DNA of 64,000 nt from Blautia pseudococcoides (GTDB taxonomy: Bacteria > Bacillota > Clostridia > Lachnospirales > Lachnospiraceae). Below, in pieces: positions 36,876 to 46,292 of the stretch. The translations under genes were made by a program, and so were the position numbers. Location of the stretch: positions 2,137,001 through 2,201,000 of the forward strand of contig NZ_CP015405.2 of assembly GCF_001689125.2 (NCBI RefSeq), given 5' to 3'. The stretch's first letter is position 1. Each line of letters opens with the position of its first letter. Under the pieces are notes generated by a model. The model was given only the letters and a program-made list of their open reading frames with translations. It had not been told where the DNA came from and did no database searches.

Positions 36876-36945
36876 ACCACTTTGACGTGGTAAACACAAA
36901 GAACTCTGTGCTAACCATTTTACTATAGAAGGAGAAAAAATACAA
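36876..36945 (-). promoter_or_regulatory. Promoter and possible operator of the opp operon
   Basis: On the minus strand TTGTAT (36940-36945) and TAAAAT (36917-36922) are 17 bp apart. About 20 bp past the expected start lies ACCAC-TTTGAC-GTGGT (36876-36891), a short palindrome that could be an operator. The binding factor is unknown. Confidence 0.55.
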
Positions 36946-37187
36946 GTTTTAATTTCTCATCCTGCATTTATTGTATGATTATGCGGCTGGGATTTTTTAA
37001 GTATTAATTCAAAACATGAGATAGGGTCGCTGCTTTTTAATCATCACTGTATAATTACATTTATTTTTTGCAGGTTATTTTCCCTTTTCCTGCATTTTTT
37101 CATAAGGCGTTTATCTGTAGATATACATTTGTCTTCATATAAAGGACACTTTGTATATAAATTAACTGATATTCTTTGTTTCTGTTA

Positions 37188-37214
37188 TAAATGTCTTTCA
37201 TAAAAAGACATTTA
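37188..37214. repeat. Perfect inverted repeat in the opp-rpn intergenic region
   Basis: TAAATGTCTTT and its complement (37188-37198, 37204-37214) flank a 5-nt loop. It sits in AT-rich DNA ~365 bp above oppA. The same 720-bp gap (36823-37545) also holds a 13-bp palindrome GCTGTC-T-GACAGC (37281-37293). I see no gene in this gap. Confidence 0.6.
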
Positions 37215-37427
37215 AACATTTATTTCAACAAGTTCTGCTTATATCCTGCAAGTTACAATTGAGATACACAAATATACGCCGCTGTCTGACAGCCGCGGAA
37301 CCCACGGCCTCTCAGATAATACTGCTCCGTAAGCTGAAATATGTTAGAATTCCTCTGTCCGTCTTCTTAAATATGTAGTCAATTGTTGGATTTGTCACAT
37401 GCCTGATCCGGCATAGATTTGAAAGGG

Positions 37428-37460
37428 CAGATAATGCTGTCAGATGACTGCATTATCTGC
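37428..37460. terminator. Probable terminator below the Rpn-family gene
   Basis: GCAGATAATGC (37428-37438) pairs with GCATTATCTGC (37450-37460). A T tract follows on the plus strand and a shorter pyrimidine run on the minus strand. It is the only candidate terminator for the gene at 37546, ~85 bp past its stop. Confidence 0.5.
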
Positions 37461-37545
37461 TTTTAGAATTTTAAACGCATAAAAGAAGCCCGCTGCCTGC
37501 ATTTGGCAAAATATAAGCAGCGTCATTTATGTAAGATAAAGATTC

Positions 37546-38424
37546 TTAGATATGGTTTATCCCATCCACAAAATACGCAATAGAGTCTGCATGTGCCGCC
37601 AGCTTCAGATATCTTGAAAGAATATCTATATTCTGTTCCTCCAGGATCGCTTTTCTGAGTTCATCAGGTACTGGGCCTAAATCCTCCAGCAGAAGCAGGA
37701 TGGATTCTGCCTTTCCTTTTGTTTTCCCCATGGCCAGTCCTTTTGCTTCTCCCTCGGCACGTTCATCTCTCAATAACTCTTCCAGCAGCATGAACTTCTC
37801 CTCCATTTCCCGGCTTCCCTTAATTTTTGCTATAGACTCCTGGATCTTTCTGATATAATCATCCTGATAGTCACGGGTACTGTCTGTTAAGTCGGCTTTG
37901 ACAAATTTCAGGAATCTTATTAGCTTTCCCGGTACTTCCGCTTCATTTTCCCCACAGGTGCTCAAAAAAATGGTAGTACTCCCGTCAGCCATAGACAGTC
38001 CGGTTTCCCTGCAAACATTTTGGAAGATATAACGGTATTTTTTCTTATCAAACGGGTCAAAATCACAAATAAAAATCACATAGGAAGCAGGGAGTAATGT
38101 GTAGTCTTCTCCTGTCAGCAACAGCTCCATATCCATCTGACTGTGATAATATCTGGCTCTTTTGCCCAAATGGGACTTTTTTGCCACTTGCATCTCCACA
38201 TTGTAATGTGTTCTTTTTTCATCTCTGGCAATAATATCAAGCCGTATACCGCGGTATTCCGGGTGGTAAATCATACTTTTCTCTTTACTGATTTCTACTT
38301 TCTCAATCGGAACACCCACCGCCATTTCCAAAAAATTCCGGCAGATTTCCTCATTTACCATAACTGCACCGAACATAAAATTATCTTTAAACTTCAGTTG
38401 TGCCAGTTTTCTGTTTTGGTTCAT
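37546..38424 (-). CDS. Rpn-family PD-(D/E)XK nuclease (recombination-promoting nuclease/putative transposase)
   Basis: This 292-residue protein has the N-terminal LKFKDNFMFGAVMVNEEICR and the nuclease core RGIRLDIIARDEKRTHYNVEMQ, in which Asp and the Glu-x-Gln match the PD-(D/E)XK active site. The C-terminal third carries the Glu/Lys/Gly-rich segment AEGEAKGLAMGKTKGKAESI common in the Rpn family. I chose ATG 38424 (MNQNRK) after GGAGG. Rpn proteins promote RecA-independent recombination and occur in many copies in gut Firmicutes. No flanking inverted repeats mark a mobile element. Confidence 0.85.
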   Translation of the reverse strand: MNQNRKLAQLKFKDNFMFGAVMVNEEICRNFLEMAVGVPIEKVEISKEKSMIYHPEYRGIRLDIIARDEKRTHYNVEMQVAKKSHLGKRARYYHSQMDMELLLTGEDYTLLPASYVIFICDFDPFDKKKYRYIFQNVCRETGLSMADGSTTIFLSTCGENEAEVPGKLIRFLKFVKADLTDSTRDYQDDYIRKIQESIAKIKGSREMEEKFMLLEELLRDERAEGEAKGLAMGKTKGKAESILLLLEDLGPVPDELRKAILEEQNIDILSRYLKLAAHADSIAYFVDGINHI

Positions 38425-38601
38425 AAACAACCTCCGCATGGGCAGAGGAATTCTGGTTTGATTATATCACATAGTATTTAAAATTTCCATTATAAATTTG
38501 CGTTTGCAAATTAATTTACCACTTTTTTCATTCCATCTGTAACGAAATATAGAGTAATTTTTTTTGTATCCCTGCATAAAAACAAAGCCGGCTTCTGCTT
38601 T

Positions 38602-38868
38602 TTATCTTTCCTGTATAGTAACTTTAATTATATCACCCGGCTGTTTTCCGATTTTCTGCCTGATCTCTTTTCTTATTCCAATAATATGCCCCGGTGTTTT
38701 CATCCGTACCAGGCTTCCGTCATAAGGTTGGCTGTCAAATGTGGCATGTACCTTCACTCTCCCTTTGCCAAACTCCTCCCTCACATCAAAAGGAAATTCA
38801 ATATATGCCCCATCTATATCGGGAACCTTTTTTATAACAGCCTCAAATTCATATGTCTTTGTATTCAT
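38602..38868 (-). CDS. DUF1905 domain protein
   Basis: This 88-residue beta-rich protein matches the DUF1905 pattern: AYIEFPFDVREEFGKGRVKV in the middle and IIGIRKEIRQKIGKQPGDII at the end. The function is unknown; the fold resembles SpoVT/AbrB-like or small beta-barrel proteins (inference). It starts 2 bp after the stop of the anchored protein above, with the site GAGGAAAT partly inside that gene, so the two are co-transcribed. Confidence 0.82.
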   Translation of the reverse strand: MNTKTYEFEAVIKKVPDIDGAYIEFPFDVREEFGKGRVKVHATFDSQPYDGSLVRMKTPGHIIGIRKEIRQKIGKQPGDIIKVTIQER

Positions 38869-38870
38869 CT

Positions 38871-39395
38871 TTATTTCCTCACTGTTCTTTTTGTAGCATT
38901 CATGTAATACGTTTTTGCCGATGAAGTCTCCACGCGGTCAAGCGCCGGATTTGTGGCATCCAGAAGACAGATTTTATTTACGCTCTTTATCTGAGCAGGG
39001 TAGGTTTCCTGTACTTCCCCGGAAAAAGTAACCGATATATTTTGTCCCGGCATGAAGTCTGACAATGCGATATCAGTAAAGTGCCACTCCATTTTTGTAT
39101 TGGCAGTAATGTACAGATGAAATTCACTTCTGAAATTCATATCATTTTCTTTCAAGCCGGATACCCGCATGGAATTTCCGTTAATCTCTTTGATCTGAGC
39201 ATAAAAAGTGATGGAATCACCTTCATCTGAAAGACCCTCCACGGTCTTGTTCTGTCCTACCGTATATCCTGCCCAAAAGATAAGCAAAGCAAACAAAAGT
39301 ATAATACCGGCTTTAAAAAATTCTTCATTGATGATCCCCCGTTTGATCAAATGATAAAATGAATGAAAGGTGGCCACTTGTGATTCCCGTATCAT
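38871..39395 (-). CDS. Single-pass membrane protein with small external domain, unknown function
   Basis: This ~174-residue protein has one membrane helix (residues ~29-47, ILLFALLIFWAGYTVGQ) and an external beta-rich domain with ITFYAQIKEINGNSMRVSGL and FMPGQNISVTFSGEV. That pattern resembles the small OB-like exported domains (DUF3221-type) that bind metals or serve in stress operons. I chose ATG 39395 (MIRESQ) with an AAGGG site. A hairpin (39411-39449) lies just upstream. I do not recognise a named family. Confidence 0.6.
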   Translation of the reverse strand: MIRESQVATFHSFYHLIKRGIINEEFFKAGIILLFALLIFWAGYTVGQNKTVEGLSDEGDSITFYAQIKEINGNSMRVSGLKENDMNFRSEFHLYITANTKMEWHFTDIALSDFMPGQNISVTFSGEVQETYPAQIKSVNKICLLDATNPALDRVETSSAKTYYMNATKRTVRK

Positions 39396-39410
39396 AATTA
39401 TACCCTTAAT

Positions 39411-39449
39411 AACAGCCGGATCCCTACCTTTATGGAACCCGGCTGTTAC
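39411..39449. repeat. Hairpin upstream of the anchored-protein gene
   Basis: AACAGCCGG-ATCC pairs with GGAA-CCCGGCTGTT (39411-39449). No T tract follows on either strand, so it is more likely a structured leader than a terminator. Confidence 0.5.
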
Positions 39450-39673
39450 TGTGTACAAGTAATATTAACAAAAACTCATTCATCCTAAAGGTTCTTTACT
39501 AACAATCCCCGATGAATGTATCCGTCTTTCATCTGTTCTTTTTCCGGCAGCGGACGTGTATATGCAGGAGTAAAAATGGGCCGTGCTTGGTATCTGAAAA
39601 TGAATGTGATTTATAAGTACTATTCAATACCGCTTTGCGGTTTGCTCCCACTCAAAACTATGATTTTGACCAT

Positions 39674-40813
39674 CTACAAACCGGCAGGCTGGTTCAGCTT
39701 TTCTGTAAAATCAGCCATTGCCTTGGCTATTTCAAGCTGCTGCGGGCATACCGCCTCACAGCTCTGGCATCCGATGCATGCATGAGGGCGTTTATCCTCC
39801 GGCATGGCTTCCACCGCCATGTGCGTGATCAGACCATTCGCAAAACGCACCTCATTATAAAGTGCTAATAGTGTGGGAATATCCAGTTTCTGAGGACAAT
39901 GTGTTGTACAATAACGACAGGCCGTGCATGGCAGGATATCCAGCATACTGTCCGTCACTTCCATCAGCGTCTCCATCTCTTCATCCGTCACCGGTTTATC
40001 TTCTGCAAAGGTGGCGATATTTTCCTTCATCTGCTCCATGCTTGACATGCCGGACAATACCATAGTCACTTCCGGAACAGACTGCAGGAAACGGAATCCC
40101 CAGGCCGGAATCTTTTCATCCGGTCGCAGAGCCTTTAATTTCTCTTCGTTCTCCGGTGTAAGACTTGCCAGCCGTCCTCCCCTGAGAGGCTCCATGACCC
40201 ATACGGGAATGTTATATTCCCGGAGCAGCTCCACCTTAGCCTTCGCATCCTGGAGCTTCCAGTCCAGATAATTCAGCTGAATCTGACAGAATTCCATCCT
40301 GTCTCCATAAGCTTCCAGAAAACGTTTCATCGTATCATAACGCCCGTGTGCAGAAAATCCCAGATGCCTGATCCTTCCGTTCTCTTTCTGTTTCATCAGA
40401 TAATCCATAATACCGTATTTCCGGTCCGTATACGGCTCGATATTCTTTTCATAAACATTATGGAACAAATAGAAATCAAAATAATCCACATTACATTTTT
40501 TAAGCTGTTCTTCAAAAATAGCTTCCACTTTATCCATGTTCGCCAAATCGTATCCCGGAAACTTGGTAGCCAGATAAAAGCATTCTCTGGGATAATCCCC
40601 CAGAACCTTTCCCATCACAATTTCCGAATTTCCATCATGATAGCCATACGCCGTGTCAAAATAGTTGACACCATGTGCTATGGCATAAGCCACCATATCC
40701 GCCGTCTTTTTCTCATCTATGGGCGCATCCGGATTCCCGTCCGCAGTCGGCAGCCGCATAGCGCCAAACCCCAGCGCTGAAAGCTTCATATCTTTATAAT
40801 TTTTATATACCAT
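39674..40813 (-). CDS. Aldo/keto reductase with C-terminal 4Fe-4S ferredoxin domain
   Basis: This 379-residue protein has an NAD(P)H-dependent aldo/keto reductase barrel (residues ~1-280; LGFGAMRLPT, GVNYFDTAYGYHDG with the catalytic Asp and Tyr). A C-terminal bis-[4Fe-4S] module follows, with CTACRYCTTHCP and CIGCQSCEAVCP. The group is common in strict anaerobes and probably uses ferredoxin-type electron transfer; its substrate is unknown. I chose ATG 40813 (MVYKNYK) with AGGAGG upstream. Confidence 0.9.
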   Translation of the reverse strand: MVYKNYKDMKLSALGFGAMRLPTADGNPDAPIDEKKTADMVAYAIAHGVNYFDTAYGYHDGNSEIVMGKVLGDYPRECFYLATKFPGYDLANMDKVEAIFEEQLKKCNVDYFDFYLFHNVYEKNIEPYTDRKYGIMDYLMKQKENGRIRHLGFSAHGRYDTMKRFLEAYGDRMEFCQIQLNYLDWKLQDAKAKVELLREYNIPVWVMEPLRGGRLASLTPENEEKLKALRPDEKIPAWGFRFLQSVPEVTMVLSGMSSMEQMKENIATFAEDKPVTDEEMETLMEVTDSMLDILPCTACRYCTTHCPQKLDIPTLLALYNEVRFANGLITHMAVEAMPEDKRPHACIGCQSCEAVCPQQLEIAKAMADFTEKLNQPAGL

Positions 40814-40946
40814 ATTCCTATCCTCCTGTGATAAATTTTTCCTTTCATGAACCCATTTTTTGATTTCCGCAGGCACAGTGTGCATCTTGCGGGTTCAATA
40901 AGATTGTATTCCTTGAAGTCAACTCCAAGTCAATACCCTTTTTCAA

Positions 40947-40982
40947 AAAAAGCACAGCCCAAAAGCCCTCCCGGACTGTGCT
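40947..40982 (-). terminator. Terminator with no intact gene above it
   Basis: On the minus strand AGCACAGTCC pairs with GGGCTGTGCT, followed by seven T. It lies upstream of the aldo/keto reductase gene and would end a transcript coming from 41000-41340, where only a decayed frame is visible. Confidence 0.75.
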
Positions 40983-40994
40983 GTGCCGTCACGA

Positions 40995-41175
40995 TCACAT
41001 AGTTTCTTTCATATATAAATCCATGGCCTCCGCCATCAGGCCGTGAGGTATGTCCCGAATCGTCTGTCACAAGCAGCCCGCACGCATCTGCATCCAGACC
41101 CCGGGTTGTTCTGACAAGCTGGTTTCGGGGCCAGCCTCTGACCAGTTCAGAGCCTTTTTTAGGATTGAACTGCCA
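40995..41175 (-). pseudogene. Possible decayed gene above an intact terminator
   Basis: On the minus strand one frame reads RTTRGLDADACGLLVTD and a shifted frame gives a plausible C-terminus (TIRDIPHGLMAEAMDLYMKE) ending at TGA 40995-40997, 13 bp before a strong terminator. This is what a frameshifted remnant would look like. I cannot name the family. The rest of 40814-41343 holds no gene; a weak TTGGTA-18-TAGAAT promoter for the P-type ATPase is near 41250-41277. Confidence 0.3.
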
Positions 41176-41343
41176 GTTAAATTCCCAGCACCACGGTGGC
41201 AGCTTCCTGCTGAAATAGAAATATAGCCTAAAATTGTTTGTATAAATTGGTAATTTTCTTCCTTTTGTGTTAGAATATATGCATTAGAGTTAGAAAATAC
41301 TAAAGACAAAGGGTCTTCGTCAGGAAGGAATGAGAGTATACTG

Positions 41344-43806
41344 GTGAAAAAACAGATAAAACTGAAAAAGCAAACAAAACCGCAGCTGTCTGACAATCAG
41401 GTGGAGAAAAAAGACCGCAGGATTCCAACCACCCGGTATAACCCGGATCATAAAACCGGGCTGACAAGCCAGCAGGTACAGGAACACAGGCTTCACGGCT
41501 GGACCAACAAAGCTGTGGACCCGCCGTCCAAGACAACGAAAGAGATCATACATGACAATGTCTTCACATACTTTAACTTGATTTTCGTAGTGCTGGCAGT
41601 CCTGCTGTGTATTGTAGGTTCTTTCAGGGACCTGACTTTTCTCCCGGTTATCATTGCCAACACATTGATCGGTATCATACAGGAGATACGGGCCAAGCAG
41701 GTTCTGGATAATCTGACCATGCTCAACGCCCCTAATGCCTCCGTAGTGCGAAACGGCAAAACCTCGGTAGTAAATGCCGAGGAGCTGGTGCTGGACGATA
41801 TGGTCATCTTTAAAGCCGGCAACCAGGTCTGTGCTGACGCTTTGGTAAGCGCCGGGGAAGTACAGGTCAATGAATCCCTGCTCACCGGAGAAGCGGATGA
41901 GATCACCAAGAGAAAAGGCGACCAGCTTATGTCCGGCAGCTTCATTGTGTCGGGGCAGTGCCACGCAAAGCTTGATAAAGTCGGGGAGGACTCCTATATC
42001 TCCCGCCTGACGCTGGAGGCCAAGGAAATGCAGAGCGGGGAGCAGTCCGAGATGATACGTTCCCTTGACAAACTGGTAAAATTCGTGGGTATTGCCATTA
42101 TCCCCATCGGCCTTGTACTTTTTATACAGGCATTTTTCTTTCAGCATGAGGCTTTCCGCTCCAGTGTGACCTCCATGGTGGCTGCTGTCATCGGTATGAT
42201 CCCTGAGGGCTTATATCTTCTTGCAAGTGTTGCCTTGGCAGTGAGTTCTATCAGGCTGGCACAGAAAAAAGTCCTGCTGCACGATATGAAATGTATTGAA
42301 ACCCTGGCAAGAGTAGATGTGCTCTGCGTAGATAAGACAGGAACTATCACAGAAAATTCCATGGAAGTCCAGGAGGTCATAGAGACAGAAGAATACGATC
42401 CCAATGAGATGGAGCCTCTGTCTGTGATGATCAGTGATTTTGCGGCAGCCATGAGCAGCGATAACATTACCATGGCAGCTATCAAAAAGCATTTTAAAAC
42501 TGCCGCGAAAAAGAAACCTGTCAGTAAAACAGGGTTCTCCTCTGCAACCAAATACAGCAGCGTCACCTTTAAAGATACTGCCTATGTACTGGGCGCTCCG
42601 GAATTTGTCCTGAAGGAAGACTATGATGACTACAAAGAGGAAATTTTAGAATATGCATCCAAAGGCTCACGTGTCCTGGTATTCGGAACTTATGATGAGA
42701 AGATTGACGGCAAGGCACTTTCCGCCCCCATTATACCTTTATGCTATATTCTTCTCGCGAACCCTATCCGCAAGCAGGCAAAAGAAACTTTTACTTACTT
42801 CGCCGAACAGGGTGTGGAGGTGAAGGTTATATCAGGGGACAATCCTGCCACCGTTTCTGAGGTTGCCAAACAGGCCGGCATAGCCGGAGCAGAGAATTAT
42901 GTGGATGCCTCAGAACTGGAGACTGACGCAGAAATACAGCAAGCGGTTCTGAACAACGCTGTCTTTGGACGTGTCACCCCCAACCAGAAACGGCAGTTTG
43001 TACAGATATTAAAAGCTGCGGGAAAAACCGTTGCCATGACAGGAGACGGTGTCAACGACGTGCTGGCACTGAAAGATGCCGACTGCAGCATTGCCATGGC
43101 CTCAGGCAGTGATGCCGCGGCTCAGGCCTCCCAGCTTGTACTGCTGGAATCTGACTTTTCCTGTATGCCCCAGGTGGTATTGGAAGGAAGACGGGTGGTA
43201 AATAATATCCAGCGTTCTGCCAGTTTATTCCTGGTCAAGAATATTTTTTCCTTCCTGCTCTCCCTGTTCTCTGTTGTATTTATGCTGACGTATCCTCTGG
43301 AACCCTCACAGGTATCCCTGATCAGTATGTTCACCATTGGCATCCCTGCATTTTTCCTGGCGCTTGAGCCAAACAAAAATATTATCAAAGGGCATTTTCT
43401 CACCAATGTATGTCTGAAAGCCATGCCTGCGGCGCTGACAGATGTTCTCGCTGTGGGCGCGCTGGTGGTGTTCGGAAAGACCTTCGGGGTAAATTCCACG
43501 GATATCTCAACCGCTGCTACCATGCTGCTGGCCATCGTAGGATTTATGATCCTTTACAAGATCAGTGCACCTATGAACAAGATCCGTGTGGGGATTTTAC
43601 TTGGAACCATTGCCGGACTTATATTCTGCAGCTTGTTTTTGAACAATCTGTTTGCATTGACCGGCATGTCCAAGAAATGCATCATGCTCTTTGTGGTTTT
43701 CGCCATTGCCACAGAGCCTGTGCTCAGATATCTTACACTGGCGATTGAAAAATGCCGTATCTTGTATCTGCGCCTGAAACAGCATAGTGAAGACGAATTA
43801 TTATAA
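41344..43806 (+). CDS. Cation-translocating P-type ATPase (P2-like)
   Basis: This 820-residue E1-E2 ATPase has the phosphorylation motif DKTGT (Asp330), LTGEA in the actuator domain (~180), PEGL in helix 4 (287-290) and the hinge GDGVNDVLALKDADCSIAM. The lack of N-terminal metal-binding domains and the PEGL motif point to the Ca2+/Mg2+-type (P2/P3) group rather than heavy-metal pumps; the ion cannot be fixed. The start is a GTG at 41344, because the nearby ATG runs into a stop. The upstream purine-rich stretch is only a loose ribosome binding site. Confidence 0.88.
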   Translation: MKKQIKLKKQTKPQLSDNQVEKKDRRIPTTRYNPDHKTGLTSQQVQEHRLHGWTNKAVDPPSKTTKEIIHDNVFTYFNLIFVVLAVLLCIVGSFRDLTFLPVIIANTLIGIIQEIRAKQVLDNLTMLNAPNASVVRNGKTSVVNAEELVLDDMVIFKAGNQVCADALVSAGEVQVNESLLTGEADEITKRKGDQLMSGSFIVSGQCHAKLDKVGEDSYISRLTLEAKEMQSGEQSEMIRSLDKLVKFVGIAIIPIGLVLFIQAFFFQHEAFRSSVTSMVAAVIGMIPEGLYLLASVALAVSSIRLAQKKVLLHDMKCIETLARVDVLCVDKTGTITENSMEVQEVIETEEYDPNEMEPLSVMISDFAAAMSSDNITMAAIKKHFKTAAKKKPVSKTGFSSATKYSSVTFKDTAYVLGAPEFVLKEDYDDYKEEILEYASKGSRVLVFGTYDEKIDGKALSAPIIPLCYILLANPIRKQAKETFTYFAEQGVEVKVISGDNPATVSEVAKQAGIAGAENYVDASELETDAEIQQAVLNNAVFGRVTPNQKRQFVQILKAAGKTVAMTGDGVNDVLALKDADCSIAMASGSDAAAQASQLVLLESDFSCMPQVVLEGRRVVNNIQRSASLFLVKNIFSFLLSLFSVVFMLTYPLEPSQVSLISMFTIGIPAFFLALEPNKNIIKGHFLTNVCLKAMPAALTDVLAVGALVVFGKTFGVNSTDISTAATMLLAIVGFMILYKISAPMNKIRVGILLGTIAGLIFCSLFLNNLFALTGMSKKCIMLFVVFAIATEPVLRYLTLAIEKCRILYLRLKQHSEDELL

Positions 43807-43877
43807 AATCCAAGTGCAGACAAGATTTTAACGTTTATACACAGCAGTCCGCTTCGGACCATTACAGGCAGAAAAAG

Positions 43878-43918
43878 TTACGGTCAGATACCGGATTCGT
43901 ATCTGACCGTAATTTTTT
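43878..43918. terminator. Terminator between the P-type ATPase and lon
   Basis: TTACGGTCAGATAC (43878-43891) and its complement (43899-43912) form a perfect 14-bp stem, followed by TTTTTTT on the plus strand and AAAAA before it, so it can serve both converging genes. Confidence 0.9.
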
Positions 43919-43925
43919 TCTATCT

Positions 43926-46202
43926 TTAATTTTCCTCATGGAAAACTCGTTCCAGAACCTCTGTGGCTTTCTTTACAGGGATGATCTCCAGTTTTTCCTT
44001 TATCTCCTCTGCCACTTCCTCCAGATCCTCCACGTTATCATAAGGGATAAATACTTTTTTCACGCCGGCTCTCTGCGCTGCCATGAGCTTTTCCGGAAGA
44101 CCTCCAATAGGCATGACACCGCCCCGAAGGGAAACTTCCCCTGTCATGGCATATTCAGGATCAACTGCTTTTCCCGTTACAAGGGAGGACAGCGCTGTGA
44201 CCAGAGTAATGCCCGCAGAGGGACCGTCCTTTGGAACTGCTCCGGACGGAACATGGATATGAAGGTCTTTTTCATCAAGCTGTTTGGCCTCTTCCGGATA
44301 CATGGCTTTTACCAGCGTCAGGGCAAGCTCAGCGGATTCTTTCATCACATCCCCCAACTGTCCGGTGATCCTCACTTTACCGCTGCCTCTCGTGAGCGTC
44401 GTCTCCACGAACAGGATCTCTCCTCCGGCTCTGGTCCAGGCTAATCCTGTCACCACACCCGGTGCAGCCTCCTTGAGTATACCCTCGTGATGCATGGCGT
44501 TTCTTCCTAAAAACTCAGGGACACGCTTTTCACTGACCGTGATACTCTTCTGCTCTCCTTTTACCAGCTTCACTGCCGCAAAACGGCACAGAATATCCAT
44601 CTGTTTTTTCAGACCGCGGACTCCCGCTTCAGCCGTATAATCGCTGATGATCTTCCCGATCGCTTCATCTGTCACTTTCAGGTTCTGAGCCTTGATCCCC
44701 ATGCTCTTCATTGCCTTGGGAAGCAGATGTTTTCTGGCGATATGGGACTTTTCTATGGGTGTATAACCCGGAAACTGAATCACTTCCATACGATTCAGAA
44801 GTGGTTCCGGTATGGTATCCGTGCTGTTGGCAGTACAGACAAAAAATACATTGGAGAGGTCATAGGGCACATTCATATAGTGATCTGTAAAGCTGTTGTT
44901 CTGCTCCGGGTCCAGTACCTCCAAAAGGGCACTTGCAGGGTCTCCGCCATAATCCTTTGTGAGCTTATCCACCTCATCCAGCACCATGACAGGGTTCTGG
45001 ACACCGCTTCGTTTCATACCCTCCATAATCCTGCCCGGCATGGCACCTACATACGTCCTCCTGTGGCCTCGGATCTCAGCCTCGTCACGGATGCCGCCCA
45101 GGCTGATCCTCACATATTCTCTGTGCAGAGCTTTGGCTATGCTCTGCCCGATACTGGTCTTGCCTGTACCGGGTGCTCCCACAAACAGCAGAATAGAACC
45201 GGACTGTTTTTTATTCAGAGCCATGACTGCTATCTGCTGGATGATTCTGTCTTTTACCTTTTTCAGACCATAGTGCTCCTCATCCAGAATCTTCTCCGCT
45301 TCCTCCAAATCTATCTCCGGTAACTCCTCTGTTTTCCAGGAAAGGCTTGTCACAAAATCCAGATAATCATAGAGCAGGCCATACTCATGGCTGTCCTTGC
45401 CCTCCTGTTTCATCCGGTTCAGAACCTTTCCGGCCTCCTTTTCTGCCTCCTCATTCATACCTGCTTCTTTTATTTTATTTTCAAATCTGCGGACATCGGA
45501 TATATTCTCCGGATGCATCTCATCCAGCTGGTTCTGCAGAAAATCAATCTGTTTTTTAATGGCTGACTCCCTGTATGCCTGTTCATGCGTCTCCTTCTGG
45601 GCACTCTGGGCTTCCTCACTGACCTTGAACAATTCAATAAATTCATAGATCGCCTTTTCAATCCGTTCACAGCGCTGTCCCCTGGTCTCCGCCTCTAAAA
45701 CGGCATATTTTTCCGGCCAGGAGAGATTCAGATAGCCTGAAAGGGCACAGAGAATCTCGTTCATATTTTTCCAGTGCAGGATAAAGCTTCTCGCCCACAC
45801 CCCCCACTGAAACATCTGTACAAATTTCAGCAGATCTCTTTTGAGCGCTTCAAAACGCTTCTGCATCTTTTCATCCGAGATATCCTCCACCTCGCCACAG
45901 ACCGCTGCCGAAGCGGAGATGGACTGCGTGGTCACTTCCACATTCGTGATCAGAACACGCTCTTTTGTATGGACACGAATATTGCCTTCCTCGTCTATAC
46001 TCTCAATCTTGCCGGAAACCCCGATAGGGCAGATATCCTCCGGCGTCATATCTTCCCGCTTCTTATCCTGCTTCATCATCAGGAACAACACATCCTCACC
46101 CACATGCTCCGCAGTGATTTCCCGGTCTGTGAAAATGTCCTTTTTGAAAAAGAAGGTAACGCCGGGCAGTATCATCATATCGTAAATCGGTATTGTAATC
46201 AT
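43926..46202 (-). CDS. lon: ATP-dependent protease La (Lon)
   Basis: This 758-residue Lon degrades misfolded and regulatory proteins in the cytosol. It has an N-terminal substrate-binding LON domain (~1-195), a coiled-coil helical region, the AAA+ module with Walker A GAPGTGKTS (342-350) and the protease domain with Ser662 in PKDGPSAGI and Lys705. A GAGGAGG site precedes the ATG. Its promoter overlaps a CIRCE element, so it should belong to the HrcA heat-shock regulon. Confidence 0.96.
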   Translation of the reverse strand: MITIPIYDMMILPGVTFFFKKDIFTDREITAEHVGEDVLFLMMKQDKKREDMTPEDICPIGVSGKIESIDEEGNIRVHTKERVLITNVEVTTQSISASAAVCGEVEDISDEKMQKRFEALKRDLLKFVQMFQWGVWARSFILHWKNMNEILCALSGYLNLSWPEKYAVLEAETRGQRCERIEKAIYEFIELFKVSEEAQSAQKETHEQAYRESAIKKQIDFLQNQLDEMHPENISDVRRFENKIKEAGMNEEAEKEAGKVLNRMKQEGKDSHEYGLLYDYLDFVTSLSWKTEELPEIDLEEAEKILDEEHYGLKKVKDRIIQQIAVMALNKKQSGSILLFVGAPGTGKTSIGQSIAKALHREYVRISLGGIRDEAEIRGHRRTYVGAMPGRIMEGMKRSGVQNPVMVLDEVDKLTKDYGGDPASALLEVLDPEQNNSFTDHYMNVPYDLSNVFFVCTANSTDTIPEPLLNRMEVIQFPGYTPIEKSHIARKHLLPKAMKSMGIKAQNLKVTDEAIGKIISDYTAEAGVRGLKKQMDILCRFAAVKLVKGEQKSITVSEKRVPEFLGRNAMHHEGILKEAAPGVVTGLAWTRAGGEILFVETTLTRGSGKVRITGQLGDVMKESAELALTLVKAMYPEEAKQLDEKDLHIHVPSGAVPKDGPSAGITLVTALSSLVTGKAVDPEYAMTGEVSLRGGVMPIGGLPEKLMAAQRAGVKKVFIPYDNVEDLEEVAEEIKEKLEIIPVKKATEVLERVFHEEN

Positions 46203-46223
46203 ATGTGCATCCTCCTCGCATTA

Positions 46224-46250
46224 TCAGCACTCATTTTAATCGAGTGCTAG
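46224..46250. promoter_or_regulatory. CIRCE element (HrcA operator) in front of lon
   Basis: TCAGCACTC-N9-GAGTGCTAG matches the CIRCE consensus TTAGCACTC-N9-GAGTGCTAA with a perfect inverted core AGCACTC/GAGTGCT. It lies about +7 to +33 from the expected lon start and ~20 bp before the ATG. Confidence 0.93.
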
Positions 46251-46263
46251 TATCAAATTAAAA

Positions 46264-46292
46264 TATATAGCGAATCCGTTGGAATCCGCCAA
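46264..46292 (-). promoter_or_regulatory. Promoter of lon
   Basis: On the minus strand TTGGCG (46287-46292) and TATATA (46264-46269) are 17 bp apart. The element interlocks with the plus-strand promoter of the HxlR gene. Confidence 0.6.

Noticed and set aside
37546..38424. A mobile element around the Rpn-family gene
   Set aside because: No terminal inverted repeats, target duplications or transposase partner are visible; Rpn genes are usually stand-alone.
39397..39402. TATAAT directly before the ATG of the anchored protein gene, suggesting leaderless transcription
   Set aside because: No -35 at a proper distance, and the -10 would lie too close to the start codon to leave room for the transcript start.
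41320..42147. A 275-codon open frame on the minus strand opposite the P-type ATPase gene
   Set aside because: It is the mirror of a clear ATPase reading frame with all catalytic motifs; its own translation has no recognisable domain and no ribosome binding site.
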